Positions 51,697-61,125 of a DNA stretch of 64,000 nt are shown here, piece by piece. The notes under the pieces are model-generated. The model made no database searches. It was not told where the DNA came from and saw only the letters and a list, made by a program, of their open reading frames with translations. Each line of letters begins with the position of its first letter. The first letter of the stretch is position 1. The translations under genes and the position numbers were made by a program. The stretch lies in NCBI GenBank assembly GCA_964591175.1, contig CAZQAF010000006.1, positions 27,041 through 91,040 of the forward strand, read 5' to 3'. Origin of the DNA: UBA11574 sp964591175 (lineage in GTDB: Bacteria; Desulfobacterota; Desulfobacteria; Desulfobacterales; UBA11574).

Positions 51697-52947
51697 ATGA
51701 AAGACGCACTGAATCCCTTTAACATCGCGCAGCAGCAGCTTGACGATGCCGCCCAAAGACTGGGTTTGGACCCTGCAATGCACGAATTGCTCCGCTGGCC
51801 CATGCACGAGCTAAAAGTCATACTCCCGGTAAAAATGGACGACGGTTCAACGAAAATCTTTCATGCGTTCAGGGTTGCATACAATACGGCTCGCGGTCCT
51901 GCCAAGGGGGGTATTCGATGGCATCCCGATGAAACCATCGACACGGTACGCGCTTTGGCCGCCTGGATGACCTGGAAAACTTCCGTTGTGGACATTCCCC
52001 TGGGCGGCGGTAAAGGGGGTGTGATCTGCAATCCCAAAGTGCTTTCGGAAACAGAAAAAGAACGCCTTGCCCGGGCCTATATTCGTGCCATTGGCCGAAC
52101 CCTCGGCGTCACCAAAGATGTTCCGGCGCCTGATGTATACACCACTCCCCAGATCATGGCCTGGATGATGGATGAATACGAGACCATTATGGGTGAAAAG
52201 CATCCGGGGGTCATTACCGGAAAACCGCTTCCCATCGGCGGGTCTCAGGGACGCGGAGATGCCACGGCCAGAGGCGGTATCTATGTGACCCGGGAAGCCG
52301 CCAAAGTCCACCGCATCGATTTAAAGAATAAAACAATGGCGGTGCAGGGATTTGGAAATGCCGGCCAGTATGCCGCACTTCTTGGTGAAGAAGTCCTTGG
52401 ACTGAAACTGGTGGCGGCTTCCGACTCCAAAGGAGGGGTTTACAACCCGAATGGAATCGTCGCAAGGGACGTTGTGGATTTTAAACTGAGTACCGGAACG
52501 TTAAAGGGGTTTTCAGATGCGGATGACATCACGAATAAAGAATTGCTGGAACTCGAGGTGGCGGTACTGTTTCCTTCGGCGTTGGAAAACGTTATTACAG
52601 AGGAAAACGCCGATAACATTCGATGCAATATTCTTTGTGAACTGGCAAACGGCCCGACCACGCCCGGCGCGGATGATATCCTGTATCACAAAGGCGTTAT
52701 CGTTCTTCCCGACTTTCTGGCCAATGCCGGCGGCGTGACCGTGTCCTACTTTGAACAGGTACAAAACACTTATAATTATTACTGGCATTTGGAAGAAGTC
52801 CACAGAAGACTCGATGAGAAGATGACCCGTGCTTTCAAAGGGGTTCACGACATGTACCTCAGAGAAAAAATCAATATGCGCCAGGCCGCCTACCTGGTGT
52901 CGGTGGCCAGGGTGGCGGAAGCGTGTAAACTCAGAGGGTGGGTATAA
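51697..52947 (+). CDS. Glutamate/leucine-type amino acid dehydrogenase
   Basis: The Glu/Leu/Phe/Val dehydrogenase shows AKGGIRWHPDETIDTVRALA, PLGGGKGGV (catalytic Lys), DVPAPDVYT, the NAD(P) loop VQGFGNAGQYAALL and ANGPTTPGADDIL. It has 416 residues, the hexameric GDH type. It makes or breaks glutamate with 2-oxoglutarate and ammonia. AAAGGAG before ATG 51697 beats the upstream start at 51679. Its stop overlaps the ribosome site of the next gene, so the two are coupled. Confidence 0.94.
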   Translation: MKDALNPFNIAQQQLDDAAQRLGLDPAMHELLRWPMHELKVILPVKMDDGSTKIFHAFRVAYNTARGPAKGGIRWHPDETIDTVRALAAWMTWKTSVVDIPLGGGKGGVICNPKVLSETEKERLARAYIRAIGRTLGVTKDVPAPDVYTTPQIMAWMMDEYETIMGEKHPGVITGKPLPIGGSQGRGDATARGGIYVTREAAKVHRIDLKNKTMAVQGFGNAGQYAALLGEEVLGLKLVAASDSKGGVYNPNGIVARDVVDFKLSTGTLKGFSDADDITNKELLELEVAVLFPSALENVITEENADNIRCNILCELANGPTTPGADDILYHKGVIVLPDFLANAGGVTVSYFEQVQNTYNYYWHLEEVHRRLDEKMTRAFKGVHDMYLREKINMRQAAYLVSVARVAEACKLRGWV

Positions 52948-52958
52948 GGAGGTTTGCC

Positions 52959-55238
52959 ATTAAAGATCAACAAGGACTGGACCTGATCAAAACCTATCGC
53001 ATGTTTTCCAAACTGATGCGTTATCCGGATCTCATGGATTCAATACGAGAACTTTTTCTATCCGCGCTGGCCGAAAGAAAAATCACTACCAGGGAAAAGA
53101 TCGAGAATGAGGCCTTGGAAAGACTGACCACCGAGGGGAAAAACCCCGACAAGGAGAACCTTTATGAATATACGGGTGTTCTGATTGATCTCTATTTCGC
53201 CAGTTTTTTCAGTGAATCGGAAATCGAAAACTATATCAATCTCGCCAGAAAACAGGACCGGTTCAAGCATCTGAATCGTATTGTCAATATGGAGAGAGCA
53301 ACTTCAACGGAAATTAAGCAGTCACTGAAGACATTCTGCGATATCCCCATGGGGGACCTTTATATATCTCCCAATGAAGCAGAAGGGGTCAGGGTCGCTT
53401 TAATCAGCCATTTCATATCCAATCAGCTCCCTTTTATCGGAATCAGCAAACATTATATCACGATTCGGGACATCGATGAACTGGTGGACAACATGTACTG
53501 GAACCGGCGCCGGCCCGGCAAGATCGGCGGAAAGGCCGCCGGCATGTTTCTGGCCTATAAAATTCTCGTTCCCAAGCTCACCGACGCGGATTCTGAAATA
53601 GACCGATACGTGAGGATCCCCGAGTCGTATTATTTTAGTTCCGGCATATTTTCCGATTTTCTCGATTTCAACAATCTCGAGCAATTCCACAGCCAAAAAT
53701 ACAAGACCCGCGAAAAAATCGAAGCAGAGTACAAAAACATTTCAGAGCTTTTCAAGCGGTCGTCTTTTCCGCCGGATACGGTTGAAGATTTCCGAAAATT
53801 CTTGGAAAAAGTCGGCGAACACCCCCTGATCCTCAGATCTTCGAGTTTCTTGGAGGACAATTTCGGATATGCCTTTTCCGGAAAATATGACTCCTATTTT
53901 GTCGCCAACCAGGGAGATATCCAAACCCGTCTGAATGAATTTATCTGGGGGCTCAAGCAGGTTCACATGAGCACCTTCGGCCCCGGACCCATTTTATATC
54001 GACGGAATCATAACCTTCTCGATTTTGATGAAAAAATGAGTATCCTGGTCCAAAAGGTTGTGGGACGCCGGTTCGGTGACTATTTCTTTCCCTTTGCCGC
54101 GGGTGTCGGGTTTTCTTACAGCTCTTATGCCTGGACATCCCGTATCAAAAAGGAAGACGGGCTTGTTCGAATGGTGTTCGGCCTGGGTACGCGAGCCGTG
54201 GACCGCACCGGCGGGGATTACACACGAATGGTCCATTTAAGTCATCCGCTGCTGCGTCCCGAGGCGGATACCGGGCAGATCATGAAATATTCACAGAAGA
54301 TCGCCGATGTACTCAATCTTAAAACCGGTGAACTGATGCCGATTCCTGTTGCAGCGCTTTTAAAAGAAATATCTCATCCGGATCTATATTGGGCAGTGTC
54401 CGTTAATGAAGACGGCCATCTTTCCGCACCCATGTTCAAAGGGCAGCCGATCAATCCGGCAAGAACGTGTCTGACCTTTGAAAACTTGCTTTCCAAAACA
54501 ATCTTTCCTTCTTTGGTGAAAAAAGTTCTCCACCAACTCCAGGCCGCATACGGAAGACCCGTAGATGTCGAATTCGCCTGGGATGGGGATCATCTTTATA
54601 TTCTTCAATGCCGTTCTCTGGCGGTAAGCCGGAATATCGACGAGGTCGTTTTGCCGAAGGACCTCCCGAAGGAAAAGATCATCTTTACCAATTCCCAGGT
54701 GGTGTCGGGGGCCGTCATCCCGAACATAGAATATATCGTTTATGTATGCCCGAGGTCCTACGGCAGACTTTCCACGGTTGACGAAAAACTCGGCGTCGGT
54801 CGTGTTGTCAGCCGGATCAATCGACTGCTTCAGGATAAGCGCTATGCGCTTTTCGGGCCCGGCCGGTGGGGAAGCAATGACATCAACCTGGGCGTCCGAG
54901 TTGGTTACGAAGATATCAACCACACCTTGATTTTGGGTGAAGTCGCATTTTTAAAAGAAGGGTATACGCCGGAAGTATCCTTTGGCACGCATTTCTTCAA
55001 CGATCTTGTGGAAGCTCAAATCACACCCATTGCCATTTTCCCGGACGATGTTGACGCTGTCTTTAAAGAAAAGTTTTTAACGGAATCTCCCAATCAATTA
55101 CTGTCGATGACCACGGAGTTTGAATCATACCAAAGCGTTGTTCATGTCGTTCATGTTCCATCCGTTACCGATGGGCGGCTGCTCCAGGTTTATCAGAACA
55201 ACGAGGAACAAGAGGGGGTCGGGTTTATTGGAAAATAA
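52959..55238 (+). CDS. PEP/pyruvate-binding (PPDK N-domain) protein, probable ATT start
   Basis: The ATP-grasp domain of pyruvate phosphate dikinase/PEP synthase is seen in RPGKIGGKAAGMFLAYKIL (about 185), LILRSSSFLEDNFGYAFSG (about 290) and DVEFAWDGDHLYILQCRSL (about 540). The His-swivel and PEP-pyruvate domains of true PPDK are absent; a last domain (GVGRVVSRINRLL, FGPGRWGSNDINLGV) replaces them. Length 759. A perfect AAGGAGG is six bases before ATT 52959; the only upstream candidate is GTG 52938, inside the preceding gene. Coupling with glutamate dehydrogenase suggests central carbon/nitrogen control (inference). Confidence 0.85.
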   Translation: MKDQQGLDLIKTYRMFSKLMRYPDLMDSIRELFLSALAERKITTREKIENEALERLTTEGKNPDKENLYEYTGVLIDLYFASFFSESEIENYINLARKQDRFKHLNRIVNMERATSTEIKQSLKTFCDIPMGDLYISPNEAEGVRVALISHFISNQLPFIGISKHYITIRDIDELVDNMYWNRRRPGKIGGKAAGMFLAYKILVPKLTDADSEIDRYVRIPESYYFSSGIFSDFLDFNNLEQFHSQKYKTREKIEAEYKNISELFKRSSFPPDTVEDFRKFLEKVGEHPLILRSSSFLEDNFGYAFSGKYDSYFVANQGDIQTRLNEFIWGLKQVHMSTFGPGPILYRRNHNLLDFDEKMSILVQKVVGRRFGDYFFPFAAGVGFSYSSYAWTSRIKKEDGLVRMVFGLGTRAVDRTGGDYTRMVHLSHPLLRPEADTGQIMKYSQKIADVLNLKTGELMPIPVAALLKEISHPDLYWAVSVNEDGHLSAPMFKGQPINPARTCLTFENLLSKTIFPSLVKKVLHQLQAAYGRPVDVEFAWDGDHLYILQCRSLAVSRNIDEVVLPKDLPKEKIIFTNSQVVSGAVIPNIEYIVYVCPRSYGRLSTVDEKLGVGRVVSRINRLLQDKRYALFGPGRWGSNDINLGVRVGYEDINHTLILGEVAFLKEGYTPEVSFGTHFFNDLVEAQITPIAIFPDDVDAVFKEKFLTESPNQLLSMTTEFESYQSVVHVVHVPSVTDGRLLQVYQNNEEQEGVGFIGK

Positions 55239-55453
55239 AAATAAAGACATGAAGCTTCGCATTGCATTGACCCAACGCAATGACCATGCACTGGCAAAAG
55301 CAAATGCCATGCTCGACCACTTCAATGGAAACCTGGGTACGGGTCTGCTATTTGATGGACCTTGAAGGAAACACCATCGCATCCAACAACTGCGTCGATC
55401 CCGACAGTTTTGCTGGTCATTACTCTTGTCTTTTTGAGGAGGTATTTTTATGA
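55228..55453 (+). pseudogene. Frameshifted remnant of a Cache-type sensor domain
   Basis: One frame reads ALAKANAMLDHFNGNLGTGLL; the next frame, from about 55349, reads YLMDLEGNTIASNNCVDPDS with FAGHYS. Joined, they match the ligand domain of DctB-like sensor kinases (YLMDxxGxTIASSNxxxPDSFVG). The first frame stops at 55365, the second at 55453, overlapping the start of the ABC substrate-binding gene. The rest of the kinase is missing. It is a short decayed fragment. Confidence 0.6.
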
Positions 55454-56646
55454 AACGATTTTCGGAATGTTTGATCAGCATGTTTTGTATGCTGGGCCTG
55501 TTGGTGACAGGCGCGCCGGCGGCAGACACGGTGAAGGTAGGTGTTGTTTTGCCGCTCACCGGATCCCAGGCCAGGTTCGGTGAGATCGAAAAAAAATCTT
55601 TTGACCTGGCTTTGGATGAGATCAATGCTTCCGGCGGCATCAACGGGAAAAAACTTGAATTGGTTATGGCAGATGATACCGGCCGCCCCGAGGTAGGTCG
55701 ATCCGTAGTAGAGAAGTTGATCACCGGGGATAGCGTCGTCATGATCGGTGGCGGATTCAGTGATTCCGTGACCTATGCCGCGGCAAGCGTTTGTCAACAA
55801 TACAAGATGCCGTTTCTGGTCAATACTGCATCCGCCGATAAAATTACCGCCACCGGGTGGGATTATGTTTTCCGGTTGAATCCGCCGGTGAGTCATTATG
55901 CCGACGCCGTGAAAACCTTGCTGGCTGAAAAAATAAAACCCAACACCGTGGCCATTCTTCATGAAAATTCACTGTTCGGCACCACGGGCGCCAAATCCTT
56001 TTCGAAATTTTGCGAAAAAGCCGGTTATAAAGTCATATTAAGGGAAGGGTACGAGCACGGCCGTATTGATTTTAAGCCCATGTTGAGTGGGATCAAACAG
56101 CTCAATCCGGATATCATCTATATGGTGTCATATATTATGGAGGGGTCTTTGCTCATGAAACAGGCCAAAGAACTGAAACTGACCCCGAAAATGTTTATGG
56201 GCGGCACCGGGGGTTTTACGCTGCCGGAATTTGCGAAAAATGCCGGAGTTGCCTCCGAGGATGTTATTTCGGCAACGCTTTGGAACCAGATTTTACCCTT
56301 TCCCGGCGCCATGGATTATTATAATAAATTTGTAGCAAAATATAAAAAATCCACTGAATATCACGGTGCAGAGGCTTACGCTGCATGCTACGTTATCGCG
56401 GATGTTCTGAAAAGGGCCAAGTCGTTTGAGAACACGGATATCAAACAGGCCCTGTTCGAAACCGACATGATAACCGTTTTCGGGCCGGTGAAGTTTATCA
56501 CATGGGGTAAAATGAAGAATCAGAACAAGGCCACCGCCTACGTGGTCCAGTGGATCAATGGAAAACTGGAAGTGGTTTGGCCGACTGAGTATGCAACCAC
56601 GCCGCTGCAATATCCCGTGGATTGGCTGAAAACTTGGGGTTATTAA
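55450..56646 (+). CDS. Branched-chain amino acid-type ABC transporter substrate-binding protein
   Basis: A signal peptide (about 1-24, ending GAPAA) precedes a LivJ-type periplasmic binding protein: VKVGVVLPLTGSQARFGEIE, LALDEINASGGINGKKLELV, VMIGGGFSDSVTYAA, and EAYAACYVIADVLKRA. It has 398 residues. GAGGAGG before ATG 55450 is strong. It leads an operon with two ATPases. The ligand could be a branched-chain amino acid, urea or an aromatic compound; family members vary. Confidence 0.93.
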   Translation: MKRFSECLISMFCMLGLLVTGAPAADTVKVGVVLPLTGSQARFGEIEKKSFDLALDEINASGGINGKKLELVMADDTGRPEVGRSVVEKLITGDSVVMIGGGFSDSVTYAAASVCQQYKMPFLVNTASADKITATGWDYVFRLNPPVSHYADAVKTLLAEKIKPNTVAILHENSLFGTTGAKSFSKFCEKAGYKVILREGYEHGRIDFKPMLSGIKQLNPDIIYMVSYIMEGSLLMKQAKELKLTPKMFMGGTGGFTLPEFAKNAGVASEDVISATLWNQILPFPGAMDYYNKFVAKYKKSTEYHGAEAYAACYVIADVLKRAKSFENTDIKQALFETDMITVFGPVKFITWGKMKNQNKATAYVVQWINGKLEVVWPTEYATTPLQYPVDWLKTWGY

Positions 56647-56775
56647 GCGGATTATTGTGTGGATATCCGGAATTATGTTTTCGCCCAATGGAGGGATCAT
56701 CGGAGACCGGGGGAAAATCAAACAACATGTGTTTAAAATGGAGCCATTGAGCCCATCGGATGATAATAATAAATT

Positions 56776-57495
56776 ATGGCACTTCTTGAAGTAAAAAATC
56801 TGACCAAGGCATTTGGCGGACTTCTGGCGGTCAATGATGTCTCCTTTAACGTGGAAGAGGGAGAAATCGTCGGCCTTATCGGCCCCAACGGCAGCGGAAA
56901 AACCACCACATTCAACTGTATCAATCAATTTTTTCCGGTGACATCCGGTGACCTTCGGTTTAATGGAAAAAGCATCGTCGGATTGAAAACCCACCAAATT
57001 TGTCATCTGGGTATCGGCCGGACGTTTCAGGTCGTCAAACCCCTTGCCAGAATGACGGTTTTAGAGAATGTTACGGCATCTGCTTTTTGCCGCGTCAACA
57101 ACATCAATGAAGCACAGGAAGAAGCCCTAAGAATTCTGGAATTTTGTAATCTTGCGGATCAGAACACTAAATTCGCCAAAAGTCTGCCCATCGCCGGGAG
57201 AAAACGCCTCGAAATTGCCCGTGCCCTGGCGACAAAACCAAAACTTTTGCTTCTGGATGAAACCGCGGCAGGCCTAAATCCGGGTGAGCTTGACGAGGCT
57301 ATCGATCTCATTAAAAAAATAAGGAACAGTGGTATCAGCATCCTTGTGGTCGAACATATTATGAAGGTCATCATGAGCATATCGGATCGAATTCACGCCA
57401 TCAACTTCGGCCAAACCATTGCAGAAGGGACGCCTCGGGAAGTTGCCAAAAACCCGGCGGTGATCGAGGCCTATCTGGGAGAACAGCGTGCTTAA
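56776..57495 (+). CDS. livG: ABC transporter ATPase, LivG type
   Basis: Walker A (GPNGSGKTT), the signature region (here SLPIAGRKRLEIARAL, with IAGRKR in place of LSxGQ as in LivG), Walker B LLLLDETAAGLNPGE and the switch His (VEHIMKVIMSISD) are present. ADVxFGGLLAVNDVSF-like start. It has 239 residues. It hydrolyses ATP for branched-chain amino acid-type uptake at the inner membrane. The usual permease genes livH and livM are not between it and the binding protein. Confidence 0.93.
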   Translation: MALLEVKNLTKAFGGLLAVNDVSFNVEEGEIVGLIGPNGSGKTTTFNCINQFFPVTSGDLRFNGKSIVGLKTHQICHLGIGRTFQVVKPLARMTVLENVTASAFCRVNNINEAQEEALRILEFCNLADQNTKFAKSLPIAGRKRLEIARALATKPKLLLLDETAAGLNPGELDEAIDLIKKIRNSGISILVVEHIMKVIMSISDRIHAINFGQTIAEGTPREVAKNPAVIEAYLGEQRA

Positions 57496-58192
57496 GGTTA
57501 ACGGAATCAATGTTTTTTACGGAGATCTTCAGGTTCTCTGGAATGTTGCCTTTGAGGTCAAAGAAGAGGAAATTCTGGTTTTGGTGGGGGCCAACGGGGC
57601 CGGGAAAACCACCACGCTCAAGACCATCTCATCGCTTCTGAAGCCGGCTTCCGGGACCATCGAATTCGACGGAATTCGCCTGGACAAGTTGCCGCCAAAT
57701 AAAATTATCGAAAAGGGAATTGTTCACGTTCCCGAAGGAAGGCGTCTTTTCCCGGAGATGAGCGTCGAAGAGAATCTGATCATGGGGTCTCTTTATGGTG
57801 AAGCAAAGTCAAAACGCAGCGACACCATGGACTATGTGTATTCCCTGTTTCCGAGACTTTTAGAGAGAAGAAAGCAAACAGCCGGCACTTTGTCGGGAGG
57901 TGAACAGCAGATGCTGGCCGTGGGACGAGGGCTCATGTCTCGGCCCAAATTGATGATGTTCGATGAACCGTCCCTGGGACTGGCGCCCATCCTGGTGCAG
58001 GATATTTTTAATTTAATCAAAAAGATCAATAAAGAAGGCGTAACCATCCTCTTGGTGGAACAGAACGTTACCCAGACGCTTGCCATGTGCGATCGGGCCT
58101 ATGTTCTGGAGAACGGAAGGAATGTTCTTGAAGGCACCGGAAAGGAATTGATGGACAACGACCATGTCAGAGAGGTGTATTTGGGAATTTAA
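57488..58192 (+). CDS. livF: ABC transporter ATPase, LivF type
   Basis: Starts at GTG 57488, overlapping livG by 8 bases. Walker A GANGAGKTTTLKTI, VHVPEGRRLFPEMSVEENL, signature TLSGGEQQMLAVGRGLMSRPKLMMFDEP (split here for reading as LSGGEQQM and LMMFDEP) and the LVEQNVTQTL switch region are those of LivF. It has 234 residues. It is the second ATPase of the uptake system; the operon ends here. Confidence 0.93.
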   Translation: MLKVNGINVFYGDLQVLWNVAFEVKEEEILVLVGANGAGKTTTLKTISSLLKPASGTIEFDGIRLDKLPPNKIIEKGIVHVPEGRRLFPEMSVEENLIMGSLYGEAKSKRSDTMDYVYSLFPRLLERRKQTAGTLSGGEQQMLAVGRGLMSRPKLMMFDEPSLGLAPILVQDIFNLIKKINKEGVTILLVEQNVTQTLAMCDRAYVLENGRNVLEGTGKELMDNDHVREVYLGI

Positions 58193-58501
58193 GAGTCCAT
58201 AATATAGCCCATCTATGGCAATCAATTTTCAAGAATCTGATTTTTTAAGCCTATCGATATTTCAGCATTTCAACACGCCGGCCCTTTTTGAATGCTTCAA
58301 AACCGTCCAATGAACTCGCGGCGACATCGCAATTCCGGTTTTAGATTCGTCGGAACATCTTTTTGACATTCGTTGAACAGCTTGAAAGGCTGAAGATGAG
58401 AATTATTATTTAATAATGCACTCCCGATGGTTTCGCTAAAAGTCAAAAAAATGCGCTTTTTATGGGAGTGTTTCATCACACTGGAATATAAGGATCATAA
58501 T
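58193..58501. other. Intergenic region between livF and the double malic enzyme
   Basis: About 310 bases. On the minus strand, 58251-58340 is open for 29 codons and ends like a fatty-acid-type hydratase C-terminus (GFEAFKKGRRVEML), without a start; this may be a gene remnant or chance. AT-rich promoter-like DNA lies just before 58420. Nothing firmer was seen. Confidence 0.4.
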
Positions 58502-61033
58502 ATGGACAACATATCAACAGAATCAGATGCTCTGGCGTTTCGACGCCGTCACAGAGGCCTGATCGGCGTTAAGAGTAAAATGCCGATTAAAGATCTGTCT
58601 GTTTTGAGCCGCATCTATACGCCCGGCGTCGGCGCGCCATGCAGGGCGATACATAAAAACCCGCTGCTGTCTTTCGACTATACCTGCCGGGGGAATTCTA
58701 TTGCGCTGATTTCCGACGGGAGTCAAGTTTATGGTTTAGGCAATGTCGGCGCACTGGCCGCACTGCCCAAGCTGGAGGCCAAATCGGTGCTTTATAAAAC
58801 GTTTGCCAATATCGATGCGGTTCCCATCGCGCTCAATACCCAAGACGCCGACGAGATCGTGGAAATTGTCCGTATCCTTGCGCCTTCATTCGGCGGATTT
58901 TGTCTGGAAAGCATTGCGGCGCCGAAATGTTTTACCATTGAGCAGCGGCTTCGGAGGGCCGTGAATCTGACCCTTCTTCATCATGAGTATCACGGAGCTG
59001 CCATCATCGTCCTGGCGGCGCTATATAATGCCCTGAAGGTAGTGGATAAAAATCTGTCCCATGCCCGAATCATTATCAACGGTGCCGGTGCTTCAGGCAT
59101 CGGCGTTGCCAAGGCGCTGCTGGCCGCGGGCGCAGAGAATATTACCATTTGCGACCGGCATGGTGCCATCCATATCTATCGGATGGAAGATATGAATTGG
59201 GCCAAAGCTGAAATCGCCAGCATGGTCAAACCTCAGGATTTGAAAGGGAGCCTGGCCGATGTCTTGAAAGGGGCGGATGTTTTTATCGGTTTGTCAACCA
59301 AAGGCGTACTCGATCGTCACATGGTGGCCGGCATGGCCAAAAATGCCGTGGTGTTTGCACTGGCGCTTCCTGAGCCGGAGATCAGCGAGGCCGAGGCCTT
59401 GGCCGGCGGCGCAAAAATCGTGGCCACCAGTCTGGCGGAAAGTGAAAACCAGATCCGTTCGTCGCTGGTATTGCCCGGATTTTTTCGGGGATGTCTCGAT
59501 GTCAGGGCAAAGCGGGTCAATCGGGAGATGTTTTTAGCGGCATCAAGAGCTTTGGCCGGGATGATTCCTGAGAATAAACTGTCACCGACCAATATTATCC
59601 CCCGTCAGATGGATTGGAAAATTTCGCCAATATTGGCTGGCGCGGTGGCCAAAACCGCGCAGGAAACCGGTGCGGCACGACTGACGTCTGAAGAAATATC
59701 TCCAAAAAGCATACAGGAACGCACAGAATGCTATATTTACGAAGGAGAGCTGGCGTGGCTTCCGTCCGAAGGGCAGGATTATGGGAAACAGTGTATCGAT
59801 GAAGAATCTTTGGACCTTCATCATCGATACCAGGGATGCCTGGAAGTGTATGCCAAAGTCCCTGTCAAGGATGATGTCATTTACCGGCGGCTTTACGGAC
59901 CGGAGGCGGTGGCACAGGTATGTCGGGAAATCTTTAATAATTCGATGAAAGCCTATGATTTTACTTGTAAAAATAATCTCGTGGCCATCGTTACCGACGG
60001 AAGCGCAGTTTTAGGATTGGGAAACATCGGCCCCCGGGCAGCCATGCCGGTGATGGAAGGAAAGGCTATTTTATTCAAAACCTTCGGAGGCGTCGAAGCC
60101 TTTCCCATTTGTATCGGGACGCAAAACCCGGATCATATTGTCCGGCTGGTCGAAAACATCTCACCGGCGTTTGGCGGAATTAATCTTGAAGATATTTCTT
60201 CGCCGCGTTGTTTTGAGATTGAACAGAAGCTTCGTGAACGGCTCGATATCCCGGTATTTCACGATGATCAGCATGGCACGGCGATCATCACGTTGGCGGC
60301 GCTTACCAATGCATTGAGAATCGTCGATGGAACACTTAAAGATGTCAAAATTGTCTTTAACGGCGCCGGCGCCTCCGCCATAGCGACAACCAAACTCCTG
60401 ATTAAAGCCGGGGCACAACATATTATCATTTGTGATACCAATGGTGCCATATATAAAGGTCGCCGGAAAGGAATGAGTTTTATCAAAAAGGAACTGGCAG
60501 ACATGACCAACCCCGAACACCGGAAAGGGAGTCTTGCGGAAGTGGTAAAGGGCGCCGATGTTTTCATCGGGCTTTCCGGTCCCAATGTTTTGCAACGGAA
60601 AATGGTAAAGTCCATGGCCAAAAATCCCATTGTTTTTGCCCTTGCCAATCCAGACCCTGAAATTCATCCCAAAGAAGCCAAAGAAGCAGGGGCGATGGTG
60701 ATTGCTACCGGAAGATCCGATTTCCCCAACCAGGTGAATAACTGCCTGGCATTTCCGGGCATTTTTCGGGGTGCGCTGGATGTTCGGGCAAAATGGATTA
60801 ACGAAACCATGAACCTTGCGGCTGCCGAGGCCATTGCCGGCCTGGTCGGCAATGAGCTGAAACCGGAATACATTCTTCCCGGCGCCATGGATTTCAGGGT
60901 GCCCCCCGCAGTGGCCGAAGCCGTGGGTCGGGCGGCCATGGAAACCGGCGCTGCCCGGCTTCATATCGAGCCGGAAAGGATTGCCAGGCATACCCGGGAA
61001 TTTATCTATGACAAACGACTGTCATTGATATAA
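58502..61033 (+). CDS. Fused tandem malic enzyme-like protein (two modules)
   Basis: Two malic-enzyme modules (about 1-430 and 440-843) are joined in one frame. Module 1 keeps IYTPGVG, the Lys loop and the NAD(P) loop INGAGASGIGVAKALLAAGA, but its metal site is changed (LESIAAP; HHEYHG for HDDQHG). Module 2 keeps FHDDQHGTAIITLA, LEDISSP and FNGAGASAIATTKLL, but its N-terminal motif is LYGPEAV for YTPGVA. ATG 58502 has AAGGAT upstream. A malate/pyruvate oxidative decarboxylase is likely, perhaps with one working or one composite site. It is a single gene, well apart from its neighbours. Confidence 0.88.
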   Translation: MDNISTESDALAFRRRHRGLIGVKSKMPIKDLSVLSRIYTPGVGAPCRAIHKNPLLSFDYTCRGNSIALISDGSQVYGLGNVGALAALPKLEAKSVLYKTFANIDAVPIALNTQDADEIVEIVRILAPSFGGFCLESIAAPKCFTIEQRLRRAVNLTLLHHEYHGAAIIVLAALYNALKVVDKNLSHARIIINGAGASGIGVAKALLAAGAENITICDRHGAIHIYRMEDMNWAKAEIASMVKPQDLKGSLADVLKGADVFIGLSTKGVLDRHMVAGMAKNAVVFALALPEPEISEAEALAGGAKIVATSLAESENQIRSSLVLPGFFRGCLDVRAKRVNREMFLAASRALAGMIPENKLSPTNIIPRQMDWKISPILAGAVAKTAQETGAARLTSEEISPKSIQERTECYIYEGELAWLPSEGQDYGKQCIDEESLDLHHRYQGCLEVYAKVPVKDDVIYRRLYGPEAVAQVCREIFNNSMKAYDFTCKNNLVAIVTDGSAVLGLGNIGPRAAMPVMEGKAILFKTFGGVEAFPICIGTQNPDHIVRLVENISPAFGGINLEDISSPRCFEIEQKLRERLDIPVFHDDQHGTAIITLAALTNALRIVDGTLKDVKIVFNGAGASAIATTKLLIKAGAQHIIICDTNGAIYKGRRKGMSFIKKELADMTNPEHRKGSLAEVVKGADVFIGLSGPNVLQRKMVKSMAKNPIVFALANPDPEIHPKEAKEAGAMVIATGRSDFPNQVNNCLAFPGIFRGALDVRAKWINETMNLAAAEAIAGLVGNELKPEYILPGAMDFRVPPAVAEAVGRAAMETGAARLHIEPERIARHTREFIYDKRLSLI

Positions 61034-61068
61034 CCTTTTCATGAAAATGAACGGGAACCTTTCGGTCC

Positions 61069-61097
61069 TTGACGATACGCACCGATTATCGTACATT
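61069..61097 (+). promoter_or_regulatory. Sigma-70-type promoter of the sigma-54 activator gene
   Basis: -35 TTGACG (61069-61074), 17-base spacer, -10 TACATT (61092-61097). Transcription would start near 61104, with a short leader holding the GGAGG before ATG 61126. Confidence 0.6.
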
Positions 61098-61125
61098 ATT
61101 TTCCATTATGTTGGAGGATAGATCA

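Noticed and set aside
58297..58479. Minus-strand 60-codon frame upstream of the malic enzyme gene
   Set aside because: It has no start site or family match. An overlapping open stretch (58251-58340) looks slightly like a hydratase C-terminus but is too short to call.
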